Shown here piece after piece: positions 7,538 through 16,686 of a DNA stretch of 42,909 bases. The stretch lies in assembly GCA_937973905.1 (NCBI GenBank), contig CALJJR010000123.1, positions 1-42,909 of the forward strand. Direction: 5' to 3'. The first letter of the stretch is position 1, and each line of letters begins with the position of its first letter. The notes under the pieces are model-generated. The model was not told the origin of the DNA, ran no database searches, and saw nothing but the letters and a program-made list of their open reading frames with translations. The translations under genes were made by a program, and so were the position numbers. The stretch is from an uncultured Arenicella sp. GTDB lineage: Bacteria > Pseudomonadota > Gammaproteobacteria > Arenicellales > Arenicellaceae.

Positions 7538-9469
7538 CTAGTTCACGTCGTAGTTGTCCACATCAGGTGTCTGAATCATGGCGTAAAACTCATGTACGTC
7601 CCACGGCATATTTACCCCTGATCGACCATGCTGATTAACGTAATAACTGTCTCCCGTTTCTGTCTCCCACAATAGTGATTTCATCGCCTCATCCATCTCC
7701 GCGTTGTATTGGTCGTAAGCTTGTTTTTTTACGGTGATACTTTTGCCACCTTGTTCTAAAGCATGAACAATCAAACCTGATATATAACGAGAAAAGTTTT
7801 CCGCCCAGGAATGAAATGAACCAATGCGCGCCTGACCATTAGGCCCATACATCATAAACATATTGGGAAAACCAGGAAGAGTAATTCCCTTAAACGCGCG
7901 CGCGCCGTCTTTACTCCACAGATCCTCAAGAGTAATACCATCCACGCCTCTGTATTGCGCGGGCAACAAATATCGAGACACATCAAAGCCAGCACTTAGA
8001 ATAATAAAATCTACGTTGTGCTCATTGCCTTCATTATCAATTATTGAGTCTTCAGTGATTTCACGAATACCAGTGTCATTCAGGCTCACGTTGTCACGCA
8101 ATATGGTTTCAAACCACTGGTTATCAATGACCATGCGCCGCGCCATCGGTACTACTTTGGGTATACATTTGTCAATCAGGTCTTGGCGATCACCGAGTTT
8201 GTTTTCTACGAAACTGATCAAGCCTTCTCTGAACTGAGCGTTTGCCTCATTAACCCTGCCACCATTCTCAATCCAATCTTGGTCAAGCACCTGAAACTTC
8301 TGCATCTGCAGCTCGCCATAATAGTTCATGAACACAAACCAATTGTTATAGCCTGGCATATTGTCGAGCATCCAACGTTTATGTTCGCTCAGATGCGCAT
8401 GATATCCAGCCACTGGTGTCACCCAACTTGCCGTGCGCTGAAATACAGTTAAATGCCCAGCTTTCTGAGCAACGCCACGTGCCAATTGCAAGCCAGTAGA
8501 GCCGGTGCCAATCTGTGCTACACGTTTGCCAGAATAATCAAAGTCATGATCCCACTCGGTAGTATGGAACATGGTGCCTTTGAACTTATCGATACCGGGT
8601 ATATCTGGGCGCTTGGGCGTGTTGAATAATCCGCTCGCGCTGATGATAGCGGAACTTTTAATTCGCTCTACAGAGCCATCGCTCAGTTCAAGATCAATTT
8701 GCCACTTCTGAAGCTCTTCATCCCAGGTTGCTGCGGCCAGCTTTGTATTGAATGAGATTCGGTCACGTAATCCATACTCGTCAACAATGTAGTTGGCGTA
8801 CTCTCTCAGCTCATCGCGCGGAGCGTAATAGCTTTTCCATGGGTAATTCTTTTCAAACTTGTATTGATAGAGAAATGTCGACACGTCGACACGTGCTTCA
8901 GGGTAGTTGTTGATCAGCCAGGTTCCACCTAAGTCCTCGTGACGTTCAACAATTCTGTTCTTGATGCCAAGTCTGTCCAAAGCGATGGCGGCAGAGATAC
9001 CACTGAACCCTGATCCAACTATCGTCACCTCAAAATCATCTAAGACATCTGCCGTCGGTTTGTTGGTCCATTGAGTATCACGAGGGAACTCTTCAAAAGC
9101 TAATTCTTCGTAGCCGTAATCTAACTCAACTTGGTTGGGTTTTTGCCCGTTGTACAGTTCAATTAATTTGGCTACTTCCTGACGGGTTGGATCAGCGACC
9201 GGCTCAGCGCCGCTGAGCAAATATTCAACCGCCTTATCTTTGATTTCTTGATGGAACTCCTTAGGAACACTGTGCACCATAAGTGCGCCACCACGGATCG
9301 GCCATTCCATGGTGTCCATCGCCGCCAAACTTGGGTCTTTAGTTTGATGATAAAGAGCAATTCGTAAAGCGCTAATATTGGCTTCATTGACTGCTTGCCT
9401 CACAAACTTCTCATCGGGCTGATGAGAACTCGATTTAGCCGCCACAGATTCCGATGTGTTTGTCGCCAT
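7538..9469 (-). CDS. Baeyer-Villiger monooxygenase, HAPMO-like with N-terminal extension (copy 1)
   Basis: A 643-residue flavoprotein. Residues 1-140 form a helical extension like that of 4-hydroxyacetophenone monooxygenase (640 residues). The FAD Rossmann motif VGSGFSG follows, then GGTWLINNYPEARVD, the BVMO fingerprint FKGTMFHTTEWD near residue 295, and the NADPH Rossmann motif IGTGSTG. The family inserts one oxygen atom beside a ketone carbonyl, giving an ester or lactone, using NADPH and O2 in the cytoplasm. It is first in an operon with acyl-CoA ligase 1 (68-base gap to the ligase start), with operator 9508-9533 just upstream. The substrate could be aryl, alicyclic or steroid-like. The extension alone does not decide. 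Confidence 0.9.
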   Translation of the reverse strand: MATNTSESVAAKSSSHQPDEKFVRQAVNEANISALRIALYHQTKDPSLAAMDTMEWPIRGGALMVHSVPKEFHQEIKDKAVEYLLSGAEPVADPTRQEVAKLIELYNGQKPNQVELDYGYEELAFEEFPRDTQWTNKPTADVLDDFEVTIVGSGFSGISAAIALDRLGIKNRIVERHEDLGGTWLINNYPEARVDVSTFLYQYKFEKNYPWKSYYAPRDELREYANYIVDEYGLRDRISFNTKLAAATWDEELQKWQIDLELSDGSVERIKSSAIISASGLFNTPKRPDIPGIDKFKGTMFHTTEWDHDFDYSGKRVAQIGTGSTGLQLARGVAQKAGHLTVFQRTASWVTPVAGYHAHLSEHKRWMLDNMPGYNNWFVFMNYYGELQMQKFQVLDQDWIENGGRVNEANAQFREGLISFVENKLGDRQDLIDKCIPKVVPMARRMVIDNQWFETILRDNVSLNDTGIREITEDSIIDNEGNEHNVDFIILSAGFDVSRYLLPAQYRGVDGITLEDLWSKDGARAFKGITLPGFPNMFMMYGPNGQARIGSFHSWAENFSRYISGLIVHALEQGGKSITVKKQAYDQYNAEMDEAMKSLLWETETGDSYYVNQHGRSGVNMPWDVHEFYAMIQTPDVDNYDVN

Positions 9470-9507
9470 AATATAAAGCTCTAGAAACTAATCTTTGGTT
9501 TATTTTT

Positions 9508-9533
9508 TATATACAACAAAATTGTACGATATA
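9508..9533. promoter_or_regulatory. Palindromic operator, copy 4 of 9 (BVMO1-ligase1 promoter)
   Basis: TATATACAAC, spacer AAAATT, GTACGATATA. It is more degenerate in the inner arm than other copies but keeps spacing and the invariant ATA, A and pyrimidine positions. It lies 39 bases upstream of the BVMO1 ATG. Confidence 0.68.
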
Positions 9534-9847
9534 AAGAACTATGGTTTCAATGCATAAATACTAATTAGCAAGAGGCTTTAGGCTTGTTAATGACGTTGAC
9601 TAACGCTTAGAGACGATTTCAGCGTCTGCGTGGCTTTATTGCGACGAAGCAATTGCGTTATCGCGAGTATCCAGACTATGAAAATCGATGACTCGAGAGA
9701 TAAAAATGAGGAGTCAATACTCGCCTATTCTGGTTCTAGCCTGGCCGATGTCACAACCAATCGCTACCCTCAATTGCCCCTGATTAGATCGGCGAAATAG
9801 TTTCGAGCGTCAACATTGTTCTAATGTTCGCGTGTCGGTGCGTGCAT
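9534..9847. other. Intergenic region between two operators
   Basis: These 314 bases lie between operators of the divergent BVMO1 and SnoaL1 promoters. I find no convincing reading frame. One stretch (about 9631-9650, GGCTTTATTGCGACGAAGC) faintly resembles the ends of IS903-type elements, but no partner repeat or transposase remnant is seen, so it is left unassigned. Confidence 0.4.
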
Positions 9848-9873
9848 TATATGATACATAAATGTAACATATA
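9848..9873. promoter_or_regulatory. Palindromic operator, copy 5 of 9 (SnoaL1 promoter)
   Basis: TATATGATAC, spacer ATAAAT, GTAACATATA. It is one of the most symmetric copies. It ends one base before an ATG at 9875, which argues that this ATG is not the true start and that translation begins at the TTG at 9905. Confidence 0.72.
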
Positions 9874-9904
9874 AATGAGCAAGCAAATCGAACCGGAGAT
9901 TATT

Positions 9905-10873
9905 TTGACCCAAACCAATTACTTTCTTAAACGAATTCTCTTTCTAGGAGTTCTGTTGATCGGCCTTGTTGGCACTGCCAGCGCTCTTGATACCGTCAGA
10001 GCCCTTGGTGGAGATGCTAACAAAGCCAAGCTTCCAACGATTTCAAGTAGCGACTTCAATGCCGCAGCAACCATGCTCTATGAATGGTGGGGTCTGTTCG
10101 AAGCACCGGATTCGAGTGCAGTTTTACCTCGTTTCAACGAAATATTCAGAGAGGACGTGCATTTAAAAATTGGCGATCAAGAAATCAATGGCCGTGATCA
10201 ATTAAAGACTATCTTTGCTGCTTTACCACCACGGCAACTGTCTCATCATGATGTTGAGATCACAGTAAATGCACCCAACGAAAACACCCTTTTAATCGAA
10301 GCAGATTTTCTCTACCAAGCCAAACCCGAAGGCGAGAAAACAACCACTGGCGTAACCCATTACGCGCACACCTTAGAACGTCAAAGTGACGGCTCACTTC
10401 TATTTGCAAAGCTGACCGGCCACGTAGTCGAACCCAAGGAAGATCGGGAGTTCACATCCAGTTACGTTGAAAATCGCGCGCGCGCCTCTCTTAGCAAATA
10501 CCTTGCGGTTACCGACGTATTAAACAGTGATTATGCAGATCTCAATGCAATCATGAGTGGAAACACCGAAATCACGGGCATGTTTGACCCCAACAAGATC
10601 ACTTTTAATGAACGCAATGACGGTGTCCTCAAAGGTCGCGCCGAAATCGCCAATTGGCTTTCTAATCGTCAAGTAACTTTTGAAAAAGTAGCTCATCGTA
10701 TCGGCTCGATCACTGTTGAGTCGAGCGGCGATAACACCTACAAAGCAGCAGCGGAAATCATTACCAATGCTTGGCCCAAGGAAGGAGAACAAATAAGCGT
10801 GGTGGTGCCAGTCACAATCGACTTTATTGATGACGGTTCACGTTATATGCAGATAGCTAAAATAAGCCGCTAG
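9905..10873 (+). CDS. Exported tandem NTF2-like (SnoaL-like) protein, copy 1
   Basis: I place the start at TTG 9905 because GGAG lies six bases upstream and the product then opens with a compact signal peptide (MTQTNYFLKRILFLG, then a hydrophobic core ending TASA). The ATG at 9875 abuts an operator and has no ribosome site. The mature part of about 290 residues contains two regions with the NTF2-like/SnoaL pattern, including LYEWWGLFEAPD and GRDQLKTIF in the first. Such folds act as cyclases, isomerases or binding proteins for small hydrophobic ligands. Export suggests a periplasmic role. A cytoplasmic counterpart lies at 25847-26695. No catalytic residues can be assigned. Confidence 0.72.
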   Translation: MTQTNYFLKRILFLGVLLIGLVGTASALDTVRALGGDANKAKLPTISSSDFNAAATMLYEWWGLFEAPDSSAVLPRFNEIFREDVHLKIGDQEINGRDQLKTIFAALPPRQLSHHDVEITVNAPNENTLLIEADFLYQAKPEGEKTTTGVTHYAHTLERQSDGSLLFAKLTGHVVEPKEDREFTSSYVENRARASLSKYLAVTDVLNSDYADLNAIMSGNTEITGMFDPNKITFNERNDGVLKGRAEIANWLSNRQVTFEKVAHRIGSITVESSGDNTYKAAAEIITNAWPKEGEQISVVVPVTIDFIDDGSRYMQIAKISR

Positions 10874-10901
10874 CTACTAAGCCTTCACGTGCCACGCAAA
10901 A

Positions 10902-10934
10902 ACGGGGAATCGCTATTCATAAGCGATTCCCCGT
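10902..10934 (-). terminator. Strong hairpin terminator between convergent genes
   Basis: ACGGGGAATCGCT and AGCGATTCCCCGT form a perfect 13-bp stem with a 7-base loop. Read on the minus strand the stem is followed by TTTTT, but it lies beyond the PQQ dehydrogenase stop (10988), fitting termination of that gene. It also separates it from the convergent SnoaL1 gene. Confidence 0.8.
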
Positions 10935-10987
10935 GTCATTCCTAGTTGGTCATTCTTTCTTTAAACGAGCCCCTTTCATAGCCTCTT

Positions 10988-13285
10988 TCAATGGTTATCC
11001 AGGCCACCAGCCAAAGGGTCCACTTGATCTTCACTGTCCTTGTTCTCCCACGCAGTCCAAGCTGTATCGATGAGATAGGCTTGAATTCCTCGCACTTGCT
11101 CTTCGGTCAAGATACCCTCAAACGTGGGCATGCCATTCGGTCGCAAAAGACCTTCGAGCACAATCTTATCGAAGATTTGATGCTTGCCCTCACCTAAGTT
11201 ATTTAAGTTAGGTGTCATGCCCACACCTATGTTTCGATGACAAAGGGAGCACTGCCAAAAGAAGTCAGATGCGCCTTGAGCAATCATTTTTGCATCTCCA
11301 ATGCGGGCCGGTGGTTTTGGTTGAGCAGGCCAATCCTTGAGTGGTGGCTTAGGTACCTCACCACCACCTAATTTAAAGGTAATCATACGGCCATAGTTGC
11401 CAGTCTTAGCCGCAGCGGTAAACTTGGGAAAGCTGAAAAATCCACCGCCACCTAGGCCAGACAAAACAACCACATATTGCTCACCGTCGATCATATAAGT
11501 GGAAGGCGAACCCATCATGCCGCTACCAGTATCGATAGCCTTCAATAACTCACCAGTTGCGTCGTCATAAACGTTCAACTCACCGGACGGCTTGGTGTGA
11601 AATACCAAACCGCCGCTGGTGGATAATACGCCGCCGCTATTGCGAAAGAAGTCCATCTCTAAATCCCAAACCACTTTGCTGTTGATTGGGTCCCATGCAC
11701 GAAGAAAGGTTTTGTCCGGTGGAGCATCTGAATTGCGGATCATCTCCTTCAGCATTTCTTTGTCATAAGGCAGTTCTTTCTCAAACAAATCAACCACTGC
11801 TTCTGATAGAGGCAATGGTAATGAACCCGCAGTTATCCCATCAGGGTCATACTCAAATTTTTCTGGGTATATGGCTACTTTTAAATCGGCGCTTTCATAC
11901 ACGGGGATATAGACTAAGCCGCTGGTTTCACTGTAAGCCATGGCGCGCCAACCGTGTGCGCCCTTGGTACTAGGCCACATGATAGTGGGCTTAGCAGAAT
12001 AATCCGCATGCTCGGTCAACACCGGTTTACCGGTCTCCAAATCAACGTGAGTTGCCCAATTGACTGGTGCAAAGTTATCAGCTGACAACAACTCGCCAGT
12101 CTCACGATCAAGGATGTAGAAGAATCCATTCTTGGGTGCTTGCATCAATACCTTGCGAACTTTACCGTCTATTTCTAGATCGTTCAAAATCATATTTTGC
12201 GTAGCGGTAAAATCCCACTGATCGCCGGGCGTGGTTTGGTAGTGCCAAATTAATCGCCCATTATCAGGATTAATTGCCAATATGGAACTGACATAAAGAT
12301 TATCGCCGCCGGAAGGGCTGCGGTATTTGATAGGGTAAACTGCGGAATTGCCGGTGCCCACATAAAGCAAATTAAGCTCTGGGTCGTAGGCCATGGCATC
12401 CCAAACCGTGCCTCCAAGGCCTGCTTCCCACATACTATTTGGGTCCCAGGTTTTCGCTGCTTCGACCAACTCCGGGTGCTCATAGGGTTTTTCAGGCGTG
12501 CCGGGAACAACATAGAAACGCCACGCTTGCTCACCGGTTTTTAAATCGTATGCAGTGAAATAGCCGCGCGCATTGAACTCAGCACCACCAAAACCAATCA
12601 CCACCACATTACCGGCAACTCGAGGTGCGCCAGTCGATGCTTTGCGGCCTGGCTCACCCTCAAACGTATCCACTTGCCACAAAACTTTGCCGCTAGCTTG
12701 ATCTAAGGCATATAAAACACCATCCAGTGCTGCGACATAAACCATTCCACCCCAAACTGCCACGCCTCGATTCACCACATCACAACAGGCATTGCGTGCA
12801 AATTGCCCATCAACCTCCGGCTTAAACTTCCAAACTTCTTTGCCGGTTTTACCATCAACGGCATACACCACGCCCCACGGGCCACTGGCGTAAATCACAC
12901 CATCTACAATCACTGGCGTTGCCTCAACTCCTCGGGTACTGTAGAGATCGTAGTCCCAAGCAAAGCCGAGCTGATCGATATTCGATTTATTTATCTGATC
13001 AAGCGATGAATGATGTGTTTCACTGAATCGGCCGCCGGTAGTGAACCACTGATCTTTTAACTGTTCAGCCGCAATCATTCCATCGCGCCCAGAAAGCCCG
13101 GCTAGCGTACTGCTTTCTTTGATGGGGCTTGCTTGCGCGCTCGCTGGCTCTTTAGATTCCTTAACCTCTGTAGGCTCAACCTTTACTGAGACTGACTCGC
13201 CGGAGCATGCAGCTAATAAAATCAACGCTACGAAGAAGACACTAGAGCGCTGAATTTGCTTAATGAAGTTACCGATGTCTGTCAT
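10988..13285 (-). CDS. PQQ-dependent quinohaemoprotein alcohol dehydrogenase, lipoprotein
   Basis: A 765-residue protein. The N-terminus is a lipoprotein signal with lipobox LLAAC (Cys27), so it is anchored to a membrane facing the periplasm. The body is an eight-bladed PQQ propeller with repeated W-docking motifs (for example GKTGKEVWKF) and the vicinal Cys167-Cys168 pair (NACCDVVNRG) that contacts PQQ. A C-terminal cytochrome c domain has CSLCH at 679-683 binding haem c. It would oxidise a primary or secondary alcohol and pass electrons to the respiratory chain. PQQ synthesis genes are not in the window. It is monocistronic, with operator 13367-13392 about 80 bases upstream of the ATG. Confidence 0.92.
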   Translation of the reverse strand: MTDIGNFIKQIQRSSVFFVALILLAACSGESVSVKVEPTEVKESKEPASAQASPIKESSTLAGLSGRDGMIAAEQLKDQWFTTGGRFSETHHSSLDQINKSNIDQLGFAWDYDLYSTRGVEATPVIVDGVIYASGPWGVVYAVDGKTGKEVWKFKPEVDGQFARNACCDVVNRGVAVWGGMVYVAALDGVLYALDQASGKVLWQVDTFEGEPGRKASTGAPRVAGNVVVIGFGGAEFNARGYFTAYDLKTGEQAWRFYVVPGTPEKPYEHPELVEAAKTWDPNSMWEAGLGGTVWDAMAYDPELNLLYVGTGNSAVYPIKYRSPSGGDNLYVSSILAINPDNGRLIWHYQTTPGDQWDFTATQNMILNDLEIDGKVRKVLMQAPKNGFFYILDRETGELLSADNFAPVNWATHVDLETGKPVLTEHADYSAKPTIMWPSTKGAHGWRAMAYSETSGLVYIPVYESADLKVAIYPEKFEYDPDGITAGSLPLPLSEAVVDLFEKELPYDKEMLKEMIRNSDAPPDKTFLRAWDPINSKVVWDLEMDFFRNSGGVLSTSGGLVFHTKPSGELNVYDDATGELLKAIDTGSGMMGSPSTYMIDGEQYVVVLSGLGGGGFFSFPKFTAAAKTGNYGRMITFKLGGGEVPKPPLKDWPAQPKPPARIGDAKMIAQGASDFFWQCSLCHRNIGVGMTPNLNNLGEGKHQIFDKIVLEGLLRPNGMPTFEGILTEEQVRGIQAYLIDTAWTAWENKDSEDQVDPLAGGLDNH

Positions 13286-13366
13286 GGTCTATTACTCTCG
13301 GTGAATATGAAATTGATGCTATTGCTTAATTGAATTTCATTTTATTGCAGCAATAAGCATTTCTTT

Positions 13367-13392
13367 TATATGAAACATATTCATTCTATATA
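13367..13392. promoter_or_regulatory. Palindromic operator, copy 6 of 9 (PQQ dehydrogenase promoter)
   Basis: TATATGAAAC, spacer ATATTC, ATTCTATATA. It is close to the consensus and shares the right-hand 13 bases with the copy at 2292-2317. It lies between the PQQ dehydrogenase (minus) and the SDR remnant/hydrolase region (plus). Confidence 0.75.
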
Positions 13393-13459
13393 GAAAAGCT
13401 ATTAGTCGCAACTTGCTGAGCGAGAGAGTGGCCTCAAAGACCTTTTGACTCAATCATTG

Positions 13460-13573
13460 TCAGCAAGCACTGCCACCATCCACTTGGAAACACTCACCGG
13501 TGCCAAAACCAAGTTCATCACTGGCTAGAAACAAGGCCGTGGGCGCAACCTCCTCAGGAGGAGCAGTGCGCCG
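13460..13573 (-). pseudogene. Remnant of an SDR gene, C-terminal end only
   Basis: The minus strand encodes about 37 residues that look exactly like the last part of a classical SDR: RRTAPPEEVAPTALFLASD followed by a TGE...VDGG end and a stop codon. Upstream of 13573 the reading frame continues but loses all SDR character, because it runs antisense through the start of the alpha/beta hydrolase gene. The catalytic Tyr-Lys and cofactor domain are absent from the surrounding sequence. This is best explained as the tail of a deleted SDR gene, with the deletion or insertion joint near 13574. Confidence 0.7.
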
Positions 13574-13581
13574 TAGTAGAA

Positions 13582-14547
13582 TTGAACCAGCCAGACGACA
13601 AGTTTGCAATTGCAAACGGCTTAAGACTTGCCTACCAAGAATTTGGCAATTCACAGGACGATGCGGTAATACTCATTCCTCGCTTGGCGACCCAGCTTAT
13701 TGCTTGGCCGTTAGAGTTTTGCCTTGGCCTCGCAGATTCCGGCTACCGTGTGATTCGCTTCGACCAACGCGATACTGGCCTTTCACAAAAACTGGATAAT
13801 TTGAAAACGCCTAATCCATTACTCTATATTTGGCGCTCACAAATGCTGATTCCACAGCGAACGCCTTATAAGTTGATGGACATGACGCAGGACCTGATCG
13901 GCATGATGGACTATTTAGAAATCGAGTCTGCGCACTTAATAGGCTCGTCTATGGGCGGCATGATTGCACAACTAGCGGCAAGCAAGCACCAACACCGAGT
14001 ACTTACGCTGACATCAATGATGTCAACCAGCGGCGCGCCAATGCTGCCTGGGCCTAAACCACGCATGATGCTGCATCTATTGAGACCAGGGCCATCAAAT
14101 GTAGAAGGAATTATTATGCGCACCGCTAAATCTCTTAAATTGGCTAGTGGTGGTAGTAAATTTAGACAAAGTCGATCAGAGCGATTAGCAAGGGCTAGAG
14201 CAAGCTATGAAAGGTCTCACTACCCGGCTGGCGCCGCGCGACAGATGATCGCCATTGCCAACAGCGGCTCACGCGTGAGAGCATTACGCAAGATCAACTC
14301 TCCAACGTTGGTTATACATGGCTCCAAAGACCCGATGATTCCGGCTATTGCTGCTCGCTCCACAGCGAAACACATTCCCGACTCATCGCTCGCCATTGTT
14401 GATCAAATGGGCCACGACATTACTCCAGCCCTAGTACCGACTCTACTTGATTTAGTGATTCCCCACTTGAGTCGTCGTTCCATCCAAACGATTGCTCCGC
14501 AATCAAACCTTGATGCCGAAAGGCAGTACAGGCCGTGTCTTGCCTGA
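13582..14547 (+). CDS. Alpha/beta hydrolase (TAP/RdmC-like esterase type)
   Basis: A 321-residue alpha/beta hydrolase with nucleophile elbow GSSMGG, acid in IHGSKDPMIP and His in QMGHDI. The usual glycine-rich oxyanion segment after the third strand (commonly a G-L-G run in this family) reads IPRLATQLIAW, so its oxyanion geometry may differ. The start is uncertain. TTG 13582 gives the best N-terminus, but the strong AGGAGGAG at 13556-13563 is 18 bases away, and the start region abuts the SDR remnant joint. The last 45 bases overlap the end of the convergent molybdenum hydroxylase gene. It could hydrolyse the ester or lactone produced by a BVMO. Confidence 0.8.
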   Translation: MNQPDDKFAIANGLRLAYQEFGNSQDDAVILIPRLATQLIAWPLEFCLGLADSGYRVIRFDQRDTGLSQKLDNLKTPNPLLYIWRSQMLIPQRTPYKLMDMTQDLIGMMDYLEIESAHLIGSSMGGMIAQLAASKHQHRVLTLTSMMSTSGAPMLPGPKPRMMLHLLRPGPSNVEGIIMRTAKSLKLASGGSKFRQSRSERLARARASYERSHYPAGAARQMIAIANSGSRVRALRKINSPTLVIHGSKDPMIPAIAARSTAKHIPDSSLAIVDQMGHDITPALVPTLLDLVIPHLSRRSIQTIAPQSNLDAERQYRPCLA

Positions 14548-16686
14548 ATAAGAGAACAAGGCATTAGCAATTGCTGGCCCTATTACCGGCGTGCTTGGCT
14601 CGCCCACACCGCTCGGTGCTTCCTGAGAATCAACAATATGCACATTAACTACCGGCATATCTTTGAAGCGCAGAACTTGATATCGATCAAAATTACCTTC
14701 GACTACCGCACCATTTTCAATATTAATTTTACTCATTAACGCGGGTGAAATCCCATAACCTATACCGCCATCCATCTGTGCACGTATGATGTCAGGGTTA
14801 ACCGCGATGCCGCAATCGACTACACAAGTAACAGTATCTAAACTGTATTCACCTTGATCATCAATACTCATATCCACCACTTGGGCAACATAGGAACCAA
14901 AGGATTTGTGTAGCGCCAAGCCTTTAGCTTTGCCCTCGGGTGTTTTCTCCGCCCAACGACTTTCCTTCGCCACCCGTTCAAGCACCTCACGGTGCCGAGG
15001 ATCATCGTTCAGATTATTCAATCGAAAGGTTAGTGGATCCATATTCGCAGCTGAGGCCAACATATCCATAAAGGCTTCCACAGAATGGGCGTTATGCGTT
15101 GAGCCCACACTCCGCCACCACAAGGTCGATACCGGCGACTTCATGTTGTGCACTTCCAAGCTCATATTGGGAATTTTGTACGGCAAATCATTGGCCCCCT
15201 CTACCGTAGTGAAATCAATTCCATCGCGGATTAAGAACTCTAAGCGAGTGCCGGCGATAATCTGCTGACCAACTACTCGATGTTGCCACGCAATAATTTT
15301 TCCGTGAGCGTCAATGCCTGCCCTTAGTTTGTGAAAAAACATCGGCCGGAAATAACCGCTACGCATATCATCTTCTCGGGTCCATACCAATTTTATCGGC
15401 GCATCGCCTCCATAGGCTTGCGCGACGCTGACTGCTTCAAGCACGTAGTCTGAATCTTTGCTAGCTCGACGACCAAAACTACCACCAGCTAGCAGCGTTT
15501 TTATATAAACAGATTCTGCTGGTACTCCTGTAGCCTTAGCGATTGCATTTTGATCAGTAGTTTGTGACTGGCAACCATTCCAGACTCGAACTTCATCCTT
15601 TTTTATCTGTACCACACAATTCATTGGCTCCATCGTTGCATGAGCTAGATATGGGTATTCGAACTCTGCCTCGACAATTTTTTCCGAGTTGGAAAACCCA
15701 GCTTCTATATCGCCTACAACCTTAGCTGGAATGCCTGGCTTTTCGGCAGCCTTTTTGTACTCCAACATTTGTTCGTCTGAACTCGCAGACATTGCCGCGG
15801 AAAAGTCCCACTCGACAATTAACTCCTCACGTGCTGTTTTTGCTTGCCAGAAAGAATCCGCTATCACCGCAACGCCGTTTGGAATCCGTACAACTTTATG
15901 TACGCCACTGAGCTGCAATGCTTTTGTGGCATCGAACTTCGCTACAGTAGCGCCAAAACGTGGAGGATGCGCAACCACCGCGACAAGCATTCCAGGCAGT
16001 TTAATATCTTGGGTGAATATTGCCGAGCCATCTGTTTTACCGGTATCTTTACGGCCGGTTCCTTCCTTGCCTATCAATTTAAATTCACTTGGCTCTTTTA
16101 ACCGGACTTCTTCTGGAACCGCTTGCCTTGCAGCGGCGTTAGCCAGCTCACCAAATGAAGCCTTCAGCCCACTTTTAGCGTGAGTAAGTACACCATCGGA
16201 GACATCGATTTCTACCGCGGGCACGGCCCATTTTTCAGCCGCTGCCGCAACCAACAGAGCACGAGCAACTGCACCCGCTTCTCTCATCTGTTGATAAGAA
16301 GATGCGACCGCGGTACTTCCCCCCGTGCCTTGGGCACCCAAAAGTTTGTTCACATATAAGGCTTTATTTGCTGGTGCGGCCTCAACTCGAACGTCTTGCC
16401 AATTCGCGTCCAACTCTTCGGCCAGCAGCGTGGCCATACCTGTGTATGAACCCTGGCCAAACTCAACGTGCTTACTTAAAACTGTCACTGTATTGTCTAA
16501 ATCTATTGACACAAACGCGTTGATTGAAGCGGTATTTTTAACCTTACCGAGCTTGGCAGTTTCCGCGGTAGTTGCTGAGGGTAAGGTCATGCCCAGAGTC
16601 AGACCGACGGCACTGCTTTGTAAAAATACTCGGCGGTTCACGGCTCGCATCAGCCCATGCTCTTTCAGCTTATCCATGCTCTGCAC
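14503..16686 (-). CDS. Molybdenum hydroxylase large subunit (IorB/aldehyde oxidoreductase type), Tat-exported
   Basis: A 727-residue molybdopterin-binding subunit of the xanthine dehydrogenase family. The N-terminus has a twin-arginine signal (NRRVFLQSS then a hydrophobic stretch), so the folded enzyme is sent to the periplasm with its partner. Molybdenum-site motifs are visible: AGGSFGRRASKDSDYV and the catalytic Glu in GVGEPSTPVIGPA near the C-terminus. The single-chain organisation is that of isoquinoline 1-oxidoreductase beta and of periplasmic aldehyde oxidoreductases. It probably oxidises an aldehyde made by the PQQ dehydrogenase, or hydroxylates an N-heterocycle. It overlaps the upstream 2Fe-2S gene by 17 bases. 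Confidence 0.9.
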   Translation of the reverse strand: MQSMDKLKEHGLMRAVNRRVFLQSSAVGLTLGMTLPSATTAETAKLGKVKNTASINAFVSIDLDNTVTVLSKHVEFGQGSYTGMATLLAEELDANWQDVRVEAAPANKALYVNKLLGAQGTGGSTAVASSYQQMREAGAVARALLVAAAAEKWAVPAVEIDVSDGVLTHAKSGLKASFGELANAAARQAVPEEVRLKEPSEFKLIGKEGTGRKDTGKTDGSAIFTQDIKLPGMLVAVVAHPPRFGATVAKFDATKALQLSGVHKVVRIPNGVAVIADSFWQAKTAREELIVEWDFSAAMSASSDEQMLEYKKAAEKPGIPAKVVGDIEAGFSNSEKIVEAEFEYPYLAHATMEPMNCVVQIKKDEVRVWNGCQSQTTDQNAIAKATGVPAESVYIKTLLAGGSFGRRASKDSDYVLEAVSVAQAYGGDAPIKLVWTREDDMRSGYFRPMFFHKLRAGIDAHGKIIAWQHRVVGQQIIAGTRLEFLIRDGIDFTTVEGANDLPYKIPNMSLEVHNMKSPVSTLWWRSVGSTHNAHSVEAFMDMLASAANMDPLTFRLNNLNDDPRHREVLERVAKESRWAEKTPEGKAKGLALHKSFGSYVAQVVDMSIDDQGEYSLDTVTCVVDCGIAVNPDIIRAQMDGGIGYGISPALMSKINIENGAVVEGNFDRYQVLRFKDMPVVNVHIVDSQEAPSGVGEPSTPVIGPAIANALFSYSGKTRPVLPFGIKV

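Noticed and set aside
9631-9650. Stretch resembling the end of an IS903-type insertion sequence
   Set aside because: No matching inverted partner, target duplication or transposase fragment was found nearby.
12250-12534. Alternative 94-residue reading frame within the PQQ dehydrogenase gene
   Set aside because: It is a shadow of the strongly supported PQQ dehydrogenase frame with no family character.
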